Source: Candidatus Rifleibacteriota bacterium
GTDB taxonomy: Bacteria > Riflebacteria > Ozemobacteria > Ozemobacterales > Ozemobacteraceae
Direction: 5' to 3'
Assembly (NCBI GenBank): GCA_029565415.1
Contig: JAKQOH010000021.1
Location: 1-29,153, forward strand
Length of the DNA: 29,153 nt
Under the pieces are notes generated by a model. That model worked only from the letters and a program-made list of their open reading frames with translations, did no database searches and had not been told where the DNA came from. Made by a program: the position numbers and the translations under genes. Positions 22,247 through 29,153 of this stretch are shown piece by piece (position 1 is the stretch's first letter; each line of letters begins with the position of its first letter).

Positions 22247-23554
22247 ATGGACAGATATTCCGAACGAGGACAACGCTTGCATCGATGGCTGGGAGGGATC
22301 CTCGCCGGACTGCTTGTCTGTGTTCTTTGCCGATGTCATGCGGCCCAGCCGGTGACGAATCCGGCCGGTCGGGCCTGGGAGGCGATCGAACGGGGGAACC
22401 CCCTCCATTACCCTGAGCCGGAGCGGAATTCGACCGCGACGGCGCCGGTCGAGCTGATTCCGGGGATGAAGATCGTGACGGCCCGCGGGAGCTGGGGGGT
22501 GATCGACACGGTGGGTGGCCTGATTGCGCTGTTTCCCGGGACGACCCTTCGCAGGAGCATCGATGAATACGATCTGGAGTCGGGCATGGTGCGGCTGATC
22601 GTGCGGCGCCGGCGGCTGCCGGTCGTCCTCGCGGCCGGCCCCTCTCGGATCCGGATCCGTGAGGGAAGCTGCCTTGCGACGGTTTCCGGCGGGCGGATGC
22701 TGTCGGGAACGGCAGAGCTCGCCGTCGGGAATGGTCCGGTGCGGCCGTTGTCCTCCGCAACCGTCTGGGGTGTGCCGCCGGCTTCGGAAACGCCCTCCAT
22801 TCTTGCGCTTACCGCCATAGAGCGGGTCTGGTACTGCGCTGGCGCCCGGTTCTGGCGGGAAGCCGCAATGGCCGCGCTCGAAGCGGAGCGGCTGCTGGCG
22901 GTTGGTCCCGGCTCGATTGCCCTGCGAAGCCGGATGATCCAGGAGGCGATGATCGCGCTGGCGCATCTGGATGATGCCGCCGGAACCGGTCTGGCCCGGC
23001 GTGTCGCGGAGGCCGTCGGCCGTTTGCCGGAAGCCTGGTATGATGCGTTCGAACGGTGTCTGAGACTGGATGAAACCGTGATCGCCGGCCGGATGTACCA
23101 GATCTTTGCCTCCCTGAAAACACGACCGGCAATTGAAGACGTGCGTGATCTGATCCTGCGGCGGTTGATCGTCGGGAACCATGCCGAGCCGCTGCCGGAT
23201 GCGGCCGGAACCGCTTCGGCCGTAGCTTCCCTGGCCCCGTTCTGGCAGGATTCCTGGACCTATCTGAGCCTGGTCTCGTGCTCGCTTCCGGTCGAGCCCG
23301 GACGCGTAACCGCCTATCTCGCCCCCGACCGGATCGACACCCTGGGGCCGCGGCTGTCCAGGCAACGAATCGAGTCCGTGGCACGCGGCTCGATCGATCG
23401 GCTCGAGCCGCAGGGGCTCTACCATTTGATCCGCGGCCTCTGGAACATCGGCCAGACCGATCGGGCCGCCCGGCTCTGCGACTGGTTCAACGCTCATCAT
23501 GCTGCCACGCCATGGCTCGACCGTGCCCGCCGGTTTCTCGGCGTCGGCCGGTGA
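22247..23554 (+). CDS. FecR-like exported or anchored protein
   Basis: The product is 435 residues from ATG 22247; the frame is open to 22211 but that ATG lies upstream of the promoter-like bases. A hydrophobic segment (WLGGILAGLLVCVLCRC, about residues 15-31) is a signal or anchor; the Cys pair could mark a lipoprotein but the lipobox is poor. Residues ~75-185 have the FecR pattern: GMKIVTARGSWGVIDT, LIALFPGTTLRRS, LESGMVRLIV, IRIREGSCLATVSGG, TAELAVGNGPVRPLSSATVWGV. The remaining 250 residues are helical, with repeated LExERLL/RRVAEAVG-type pairs that may be a TPR-like scaffold. FecR domains sense or transmit periplasmic signals to ECF sigma factors (family knowledge). The ECF gene follows 15 bases later, which supports that role. 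Confidence 0.75.
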   Translation: MDRYSERGQRLHRWLGGILAGLLVCVLCRCHAAQPVTNPAGRAWEAIERGNPLHYPEPERNSTATAPVELIPGMKIVTARGSWGVIDTVGGLIALFPGTTLRRSIDEYDLESGMVRLIVRRRRLPVVLAAGPSRIRIREGSCLATVSGGRMLSGTAELAVGNGPVRPLSSATVWGVPPASETPSILALTAIERVWYCAGARFWREAAMAALEAERLLAVGPGSIALRSRMIQEAMIALAHLDDAAGTGLARRVAEAVGRLPEAWYDAFERCLRLDETVIAGRMYQIFASLKTRPAIEDVRDLILRRLIVGNHAEPLPDAAGTASAVASLAPFWQDSWTYLSLVSCSLPVEPGRVTAYLAPDRIDTLGPRLSRQRIESVARGSIDRLEPQGLYHLIRGLWNIGQTDRAARLCDWFNAHHAATPWLDRARRFLGVGR

Positions 23555-23569
23555 CGACCGGCTGAGCGC

Positions 23570-24142
23570 ATGGGACACGGCAGTGGGGATCTCGACCGGG
23601 ACCTGATCATCCAGGTCCGGGAGGGGCGCACCGAGGCGTTCCGGCCCCTGGTGGAGCGCTACTGGGTGCGGGTGCGGGGAATCGCGCGGCGGATGCTCCG
23701 GGACGAACCCACGATCGAGGATATCTGCCAGGAAACGTTTCTGAAGGCCTTTGAAAAGCTGCATCAGTTCGATGCGAACCGGGAGTTCGCCCCCTGGCTG
23801 CTGCGCATCGCCGTGAACCTGATCGGTGAGCACTACCGGCGGCTCGGGCGCAGTCTGCGGTTGGTGCCCCTCGACGACGAGGCGCTGCCCGCCGCCCTGC
23901 CCGAACCCGGGGAGTGCGCCGTCAACCGGGTGACGATCGACCGGTGCATCGAAGGGCTGCCGCCCGGGTACCGCCTCCTGTTCGTTCTGAGGCATGGGCT
24001 GATGTTGAGTTACGAAGAGATCGCGCTGCTGCTGGACGAGCCCGTCGGCACGGTCAAGGTCGGGCTGTTCCGGGCCCGCGAACAGCTGCGACGGCTGTTC
24101 ACCGATGCCGCCGAGGCCGGCGATGAAGGGGGAGACCGATGA
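23570..24142 (+). CDS. ECF-family RNA polymerase sigma factor
   Basis: The product is 190 residues, normal for an ECF factor. Region 2 is clear (residues ~20-85: FRPLVERYWVRVRGIARRM, DICQETFLKAFEKLHQF, APWLLRIAVNLIGEHYRR) and region 4 is at ~130-180 (IEGLPPGYRLLFVLRHGLMLSYEEIALLLDEPVGTVKVGLFRAREQLR), with the helix-turn-helix in the last part. Region 3 is missing, as expected for the class. It directs RNA polymerase to a small regulon (family knowledge). No strong Shine-Dalgarno site precedes it, so translation may depend on coupling. Its stop overlaps the start of the anti-sigma gene (ATGA), fitting one-to-one production of the pair. The neighbouring divergent envelope array is a natural candidate target. 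Confidence 0.92.
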   Translation: MGHGSGDLDRDLIIQVREGRTEAFRPLVERYWVRVRGIARRMLRDEPTIEDICQETFLKAFEKLHQFDANREFAPWLLRIAVNLIGEHYRRLGRSLRLVPLDDEALPAALPEPGECAVNRVTIDRCIEGLPPGYRLLFVLRHGLMLSYEEIALLLDEPVGTVKVGLFRAREQLRRLFTDAAEAGDEGGDR

Positions 24143-25194
24143 ACCCGAATCCGAAACCCTGCCATGAGCAGATCGACTTCCAGGCCTACTTCGACCAGCA
24201 GGCCACGCTGCCCGAGCGAACGCGCATCGAGCGCCACATCCGTCAGTGCGCCGCGTGCCGGGTCGAGTTCGACGTCTGGCGCGACCTGTTCGCCCGCCTG
24301 GGCGAGAGCTACGCTCTGAATGCCGCGGACCGGCCGGATGCGACCCGGCTCCAGGCCCTGTTCGACCGGCTTGCGGCCCGCAACAGCCCTTCCGGTATCC
24401 CGCCTCTGCCCGCCCAGACGCAGGCGGCCCAGAACTCGGTGTTCGGCGTCGTGGCCGAACTGATCCGTATGCAGCGCTGGCTCGCGGGGGGCCTTGCCCT
24501 CTGTTTCGTGCTGATGCTGGCGCTCGTCTTCCGCGATCGTGGTCTCCCGCATGCCCCTGCCGCCGCCCCGTCGGATGGCCTCGTCCGGCCCGCTCCGGCG
24601 CCGGCACCGGCGACCCGGGGCTTTTACACCTATCGCCTCTCCGCCCCGCCCGGGCAGACGCTGAGCCGTCTGGAACCGGCCGGCAGCGGACCCGACCCGC
24701 ACGACGCGGGAAGTGGGCCGGCGGCGCCCGGATGGCGCGGTTCAGCCGGACCCGCCCTGCCATCCGAAGGTGCCCTCGAGCCCGGCGTCACCTACCGGGT
24801 GCCGCCCCTCGGCATCCTGTTCGTCGAGTTCCACGGGGAAAACCGCATCCAGTTCACCTCCCAGGCCCGATTCCTGCTGACGGCCACGGGAACCCGTCTC
24901 CTGAGCGGCCAGGTGACGTGCGATCTCCGCTCCAGCGGCAACGGCTTCGAAGTCACGACCCGGGCCGGCACGGTCATGGGGCTCGGCGGCCAGTTCCTCG
25001 TCGAGGAGCGGCCCGCCTCCAGCCGGATCACCCTCGACGCGGGCGCAGTCCGGATCGGAACCCGGCGGCTGAGCGTCACGATGGACTCGCCCGGCTCCCG
25101 GTTCCTCATGGCCGACGGCTCGATCCGCCTCGATGCCGGCGACAACCAGCCCCGGCCCATCGCCGGCGCCGCCGGCCTCACCCCGGCCGAGTAG
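24139..25194 (+). CDS. Membrane-anchored zinc-finger anti-sigma factor with FecR-like C-terminal domain
   Basis: The product is 351 residues. The ZAS signature His33-x3-Cys37-x2-Cys40 (HIRQCAACR), plus an upstream Cys 8, is typical of zinc-binding anti-sigma domains that hold ECF factors inactive (family knowledge). One transmembrane helix follows (WLAGGLALCFVLMLALVF, ~114-131), so the FecR-like C-terminus (~215-345: PLGILFVEFHG, GTRLLSGQVTC, TTRAGTVMGLGGQFLVEE, LDAGAVRIGTRRLSV) lies in the periplasm. This fuses the anti-sigma and a FecR-type sensor in one chain. Residues ~182-206 are encoded by copy B of the 72-bp repeat, lying in the low-complexity linker between membrane and sensor domain. 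The start overlaps the sigma stop. Confidence 0.88.
   Translation: MNPNPKPCHEQIDFQAYFDQQATLPERTRIERHIRQCAACRVEFDVWRDLFARLGESYALNAADRPDATRLQALFDRLAARNSPSGIPPLPAQTQAAQNSVFGVVAELIRMQRWLAGGLALCFVLMLALVFRDRGLPHAPAAAPSDGLVRPAPAPAPATRGFYTYRLSAPPGQTLSRLEPAGSGPDPHDAGSGPAAPGWRGSAGPALPSEGALEPGVTYRVPPLGILFVEFHGENRIQFTSQARFLLTATGTRLLSGQVTCDLRSSGNGFEVTTRAGTVMGLGGQFLVEERPASSRITLDAGAVRIGTRRLSVTMDSPGSRFLMADGSIRLDAGDNQPRPIAGAAGLTPAE
24683..24754. repeat. 72-bp dispersed repeat, copy B (inside the anti-sigma gene)
   Basis: Matches 21714-21785 at 68 of 72 bases in the same plus orientation. Here the host gene is on the plus strand, so the repeat is translated from the opposite strand to copy A. It occupies 24 codons in the Gly/Pro/Ala-rich linker after the transmembrane helix. 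Confidence 0.9.
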
Positions 25195-25207
25195 CTTCCC
25201 AAAACCA

Positions 25208-25251
25208 CCGGAAAAGAAACGCAGGTGCGGGCCGGGGGCTCGCACCTGCGT
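25208..25251 (-). terminator. Terminator of the tig-clpP-clpX unit
   Basis: A perfect 11-bp stem (25219-25229 with 25241-25251) and 11-base loop. On the minus strand it is followed by TTCTTTTCC, 18 bases past the clpX stop. The plus-strand side has no T run, so it serves mainly clpX, though it may also block read-through from the anti-sigma gene. Confidence 0.8.
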
Positions 25252-25269
25252 GGGATGACGGGAAACGAC

Positions 25270-26520
<1,251 letters not shown>

Positions 26521-26522
26521 GC

Positions 26523-27131
26523 TTACTCTCCGGCCGTTTTGGCGGTTACTGGCTTGCGTTGTACGACTTCGTCGATAATGCCGTATTCCTTGGCTTCCAT
26601 GGCCGACATGAAGAAGTCACGGTCGGTGTCTTTCTTCACGCGCTTGAGAGGCTGGCCCGAGTGGTGCGCCAGCATGTCGTTGAGCTTTTCCTTGATGCGC
26701 AGGATCTCGCCGGCCTGGATCTCGATGTCGCTGGCCTGGCCCTGCGCACCGCCGAGCGGCTGATGGATCATGATGCGCGAGTTGGGGAGGGCGTACCGCT
26801 TCCCGGCCGTGCCGGCCGCGAGCAGAACCGCGCCCATGCTGGCCGCCTGGCCGATGCAGATCGTGCTGACGTCGGGCTTGATGTACTGCATCGTGTCGTA
26901 GATCGCCAGACCCGCGGTCACGACGCCGCCGGGGCTGTTGATATACACCGATATGTCTTTCTCCGGGTCCTCGGATTCGAGGAAGAGAAGTTCGGCGATG
27001 ATGAGGTTGGCCATGTGGTCCTCGATCTCGCCGCCGATGAAGATGATGCGGTCCTTGAGAAGACGAGAGTAGATGTCGTACGCGCGTTCGCCACGACTGC
27101 TCTGCTCAATGACGATCGGTACCAGCGTCAC
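26523..27131 (-). CDS. clpP: ATP-dependent Clp protease proteolytic subunit ClpP
   Basis: The product is 202 residues. It forms the tetradecameric serine protease chamber for ClpX (family knowledge). The triad is visible: Ser98 in GQAASMGA, His123 in MIHQPLGG and Asp near 172 in DTDRDFFM. The N-terminus [22 protein letters not shown] is typical. The start codon is GTG, overlapping the tig stop as GTGA (27128-27131), so ClpP synthesis is probably coupled to the end of tig translation. No separate promoter is evident. Confidence 0.98.
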   Translation of the reverse strand: MTLVPIVIEQSSRGERAYDIYSRLLKDRIIFIGGEIEDHMANLIIAELLFLESEDPEKDISVYINSPGGVVTAGLAIYDTMQYIKPDVSTICIGQAASMGAVLLAAGTAGKRYALPNSRIMIHQPLGGAQGQASDIEIQAGEILRIKEKLNDMLAHHSGQPLKRVKKDTDRDFFMSAMEAKEYGIIDEVVQRKPVTAKTAGE

Positions 27132-28471
27132 TGTGCGTTATCCCCCTTGTTGAATTCGGCTTCTTTGACCATATCGTAATGAACCGCGTTGTTCTTTAGC
27201 AAAAACTCGCGAATCTGCCGGTCGCGGATCGTATGGCGGAGATTTTCCTCGCCGTCACCCTTGGAAAGGTGCTCCATCAGCTTGTCCACGGTCATGCCGT
27301 AATCGGAAGCCCGCTTTTCGACTTCGGCCCGGAAATCGGCATCCGACACTTCGATCGTCTCGCGCTCGCCGATCTCGTCGACGATCAGCATGACCTTCGT
27401 CTCGAACTCTGCCTTCTCGCGGAACTCCTCGCGGAACGCCTTGTAATCCTTGTTCGAGCGCTTCAAAAACTCGGCCAGGCTGCTGTTGAACTGGCGCCAG
27501 CGGCGGTCGATGTTCGACACGAAGTAGTCGATCGTGCGCTCGACCATGGCGTTCGGCAGATCGACGTGGGTCTTGCCGACGACCTCTTTCAGGATCGCAT
27601 CGACCGCGCGCTCTTCGCCGTCCTTCACTGAATGCTCTTCGAGGTCCTTGCGGATCTTGGCCTTCAGCTCGTCGAGCGTCGAAAACTCACCGACTTCCTT
27701 CGCGAACTCGTCGTTCAGCGCGGGCAGGGTCGGGCGGGAAATGCGTTCGAGCGTCACGGTGACGTCGAGGGTTTTTCCGAAATATTTGGAATCTTTCTCG
27801 GCGTCGGTATTGGCTTCATACGTGAAGGTGCGGGTCTCGCCGTTCTTCATGCCCTTCATCGGAAGATACATGCGGTTGTCTTCAGTGAACTTGTGGTAGC
27901 CCTTCTCTTCGGACATCTCGGCATCTTCGGCGCCGTCGCAGGAGACGACGATCTTGCCCATGAAATAATCGCCGAACTGGAGTTCGCCGTCTTCGACGGG
28001 AACGGTCTTGCTGAACTGCTCGCGGCGCTGCTCGAGCACCTTGCCGATCAGCTCCTCGTCGACCTCGAGACGCTTCACCGTGACGGTGTGGCCGCGATAG
28101 CCGATCTCGCCGAGCTTCGGGCGGACGTCGAACGTCGCCTTGAAGGTGAACGGCTGGCCTTCTTTCAGGTTGGACTCTTCGATGGAGAAATCACTGACCG
28201 GGTGCAGCTTGGTCTGCCGGATGGCGTCAGGGTAGACCTGGTTGACGAGCTCTTCCTCGACCTGCTCGCGGATCGCGTCGGGGCCGATGAACTTCGCCAA
28301 GACGGGGCGCGGGGCCTTGCCGGGGCGGAAGCCGGGGATCTTCACGCTGTGGGCGGCGCGCTGGAAGAAGTGGTTGTAGGCGGCCGAAACCTGCTCTGTG
28401 CCCACCTCGACGGTCAAAGCGACCTTGTTGGGGCCGATTTCCTGAACCTGTGTCTTGAGCTGCGTGGACAT
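27128..28471 (-). CDS. tig: Trigger factor (ribosome-associated chaperone and prolyl isomerase)
   Basis: The product is 447 residues. It binds the ribosome exit site and shields new chains (family knowledge). The ribosome-binding signature [12 protein letters not shown] is at about residues 43-54. The middle region (about 150-245, [13 protein letters not shown] to [10 protein letters not shown]) occupies the FKBP-like domain, here divergent and with the reduced aromatic set common in non-catalytic members. A helical C-terminal chaperone arm follows. GAAGGAG lies before the ATG. It sits 33 bases after the tRNA-Gly gene with no obvious separate promoter, and is followed by clpP with an overlap. 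The tail ends in EFNKGDNAQ. Confidence 0.97.
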   Translation of the reverse strand: MSTQLKTQVQEIGPNKVALTVEVGTEQVSAAYNHFFQRAAHSVKIPGFRPGKAPRPVLAKFIGPDAIREQVEEELVNQVYPDAIRQTKLHPVSDFSIEESNLKEGQPFTFKATFDVRPKLGEIGYRGHTVTVKRLEVDEELIGKVLEQRREQFSKTVPVEDGELQFGDYFMGKIVVSCDGAEDAEMSEEKGYHKFTEDNRMYLPMKGMKNGETRTFTYEANTDAEKDSKYFGKTLDVTVTLERISRPTLPALNDEFAKEVGEFSTLDELKAKIRKDLEEHSVKDGEERAVDAILKEVVGKTHVDLPNAMVERTIDYFVSNIDRRWRQFNSSLAEFLKRSNKDYKAFREEFREKAEFETKVMLIVDEIGERETIEVSDADFRAEVEKRASDYGMTVDKLMEHLSKGDGEENLRHTIRDRQIREFLLKNNAVHYDMVKEAEFNKGDNAQ

Positions 28472-28504
28472 GGATCTGTAACTCCTTCAAGAGAAATAAA
28501 AAAG

Positions 28505-28577
28505 AGCGGGAGACGGGACTCGAACCCGCGACCTCCTGCTTGGAAGGCAGGAGCTCTACCAACTGAGCTACTCCCGC
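28505..28577 (-). tRNA. tRNA-Gly (anticodon UCC)
   Basis: 73 nt. A 7-bp acceptor stem GCGGGAG/CTCCCGC with discriminator U, the D-arm AGCTCAGTTGGTAGAGC, anticodon stem CCTGC/GCAGG with loop CTTCCAA (anticodon TCC) and the T-arm GCGGGTTCGAGTCCCGT. The CCA end is not encoded. It is followed by TCTTTTTTATTTC and then tig. Confidence 0.97.
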
Positions 28578-28591
28578 TTGCATGCTTGCTT

Positions 28592-28673
28592 TGCGAAGGG
28601 CGGGACTTGAACCCGCACGGTGTGAACCACCAGATCCTAAGTCTGGCGCGTCTGCCAGTTCCGCCACCCTCGC
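28592..28673 (-). tRNA. tRNA-Leu (anticodon UAG)
   Basis: 82 nt, class II. Acceptor GCGAGGG/CCTTCGC (one G-U pair) with discriminator A, anticodon stem CCAGA/TCTGG with loop CTTAGGA (anticodon TAG), a long variable arm and T-arm GCGGGTTCAAGTCCCGC. The CCA end is not encoded. It lies 14 bases upstream of the tRNA-Gly gene. Confidence 0.97.
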
Positions 28674-28699
28674 ACGCTGTTGCGCACGCGCGCTCAACC

Positions 28700-28728
28700 A
28701 TATTACCAGAAGAGAACGGAGAAGGCAA
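28700..28728 (-). promoter_or_regulatory. Sigma-70-type promoter for the tRNA-tig-clpP-clpX unit
   Basis: On the minus strand TTGCCT (28723-28728), 17 bases, then TAATAT (28700-28705) preceded by TGG, an extended -10. The predicted start is near 28693, about 20 bases before tRNA-Leu. Confidence 0.8.
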
Positions 28729-28800
28729 CCCCCTGCCAAACTTCAGGAAATCAAAACGACCATTACCACAGAAACCACGATGAACACAGAAGTTTCGAGG

Positions 28801-28830
28801 CGTAGTGGCGCATCGCGATGCGCCCGTGTA
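28801..28830. repeat. Palindromic element 1
   Basis: A perfect 18-base palindrome, GGCGCATCGCGATGCGCC (28807-28824), flanked by CGTAGT and CGTG. It is the first of three palindromes in 170 bases that share a CGTAGGG-like frame around different cores. Confidence 0.75.
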
Positions 28831-28885
28831 TTTCCTGTGACATGATGTTTCCCGAAATCCGGGATGAATATCTCGTCATGGCCGA

Positions 28886-28918
28886 GCCGGGCGGTTCGTG
28901 AACCGCCCCTACGGGATG
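28886..28918. repeat. Palindromic element 2
   Basis: GGGCGGTTC (28889-28897), a 2-base loop and GAACCGCCC (28900-28908) pair perfectly over 9 bp. The flank CCTACGGGA is the reverse complement of the CGTAGGG type frame. Confidence 0.8.
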
Positions 28919-28937
28919 GGGCAATGGACACTGGGGT

Positions 28938-28968
28938 GTAGGGACGGGTTTGAAACCCGCCCTGCGGC
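28938..28968. repeat. Palindromic element 3
   Basis: GTAGGGACGGGTTT pairs with AAACCCGCCCTGC around a single-base loop (28952), with one A-C mismatch and one G-T pair. The GTAGGG start matches the shared frame. It lies 15 bases past the stop of the histidine kinase gene and might act as its terminator. Confidence 0.8.
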
Positions 28969-28982
28969 GCACCTGGTATTGA

Positions 28983-29153
28983 TCAGGCGGGCTTTTTCGG
29001 GGCGGTTGCGGTGGGCAGGGCTGGCCGGGGAGGTTGGAATGGAAGCGTGAGCCGGAAAGCCGAGCCCTTCCCCGGTTCCGATTCGACGCCGGCTTCGCCC
29101 TGGTGAACATGGGCGATCTGCCTGACGAGGGCGAGGCCCAGCCCGGTGCCGCC
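28983..29153 (-). CDS. Sensor histidine kinase, C-terminal fragment
   Basis: The window edge cuts the gene; 56 residues remain, ending TGA at 28983-28985. They begin with [19 protein letters not shown], the G2 box of the HATPase_c domain, and continue [17 protein letters not shown], the closing strands of the same ATP-binding domain. A Pro/Ala/Lys-rich tail of 16 or so residues ends in PKKPA. The enzyme would autophosphorylate on a His upstream and pass phosphate to a response regulator (family knowledge); sensor domain and partner are outside the window. Confidence 0.92.
   Translation of the reverse strand, partial: GGTGLGLALVRQIAHVHQGEAGVESEPGKGSAFRLTLPFQPPRPALPTATAPKKPA

Larger units (their letters stand above)
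28674..28982. other. Non-coding region between the tRNA operon and the kinase
   Basis: 309 bases without a supportable gene. It holds the tRNA operon promoter and three palindromic elements. The part 28740-28800 looks like plain AT-richer spacer with ACCACAGAAACCACGATGAA and nearby low-complexity sequence; short open frames here overlap the palindromes and look like shadows. Confidence 0.7.

Noticed and set aside
21773..24763. 996-residue open frame on the minus strand
   Set aside because: It lies opposite the FecR-like, ECF sigma and anti-sigma genes, all of which have recognisable domains. Its translation is Arg/Pro/Gly-rich with no motif; it is a GC-driven shadow.

Overview
The window reads as a GC-rich chromosomal segment from a diderm (Gram-negative-type) bacterium. 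The evidence for two membranes is a heptose phosphatase next to a GT9 heptosyltransferase, Skp/OmpH-like periplasmic proteins, a probable lipoprotein and many exported proteins. The pilin-like tail at 7246-7550 resembles pilins I associate with Candidatus Riflebacteria/Ozemobacteria, but that placement is a guess. High GC makes long antisense frames common; I left these out.

Layout. 1-3161 (+): the end of an HD-GYP protein, a BMP/PnrA-like binding protein, a barrel-less secretin-like protein and a glycine-rich membrane protein ending at a strong terminator. 3316-4128 (+): MTA phosphorylase, facing a PfkB kinase and an ATP/ADP-type nucleotide transporter (4195-6615, -). 6711-9076 (-): two paralogous, very basic exported proteins flanking a 444-residue exported protein with a pilin-like tail. 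9194-10776 (-): gmhB and a GT9 glycosyltransferase, overlapping by ATGA. 11048-12039 (+): a Trm112-like protein and a TIM-barrel isomerase, also overlapping by ATGA.

12087-22140 (-) is a 10-kb one-direction array of envelope genes. In transcription order it holds an exported protein of unknown function, three tandem Skp/OmpH-like paralogues, a 1542-residue exported adhesin-like protein and three minor pilins (PilW-, PilV- and PilX-like). Divergent from it (22247-25194, +) are a FecR-like protein, an ECF sigma factor and a zinc-finger anti-sigma factor with its own FecR-like domain. I think this divergent block is the most interesting part: it may be a pilus-tip/adhesin export system with dedicated chaperones and its own sigma/anti-sigma switch. 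That link is inferred from gene order.

25270-28673 (-) is a housekeeping unit read as tRNA-Leu, tRNA-Gly, tig, clpP, clpX from one good sigma-70-type promoter at 28700-28728. The last 300 bases hold three different palindromes of one apparent family and the C-terminal end of a histidine kinase.

Two non-gene signals deserve attention. A 72-bp, 24-codon repeat (68/72 identical) lies inside two unrelated genes on opposite strands (21714-21785 and 24683-24754). Separately, the two basic-protein genes share a promoter-like block.
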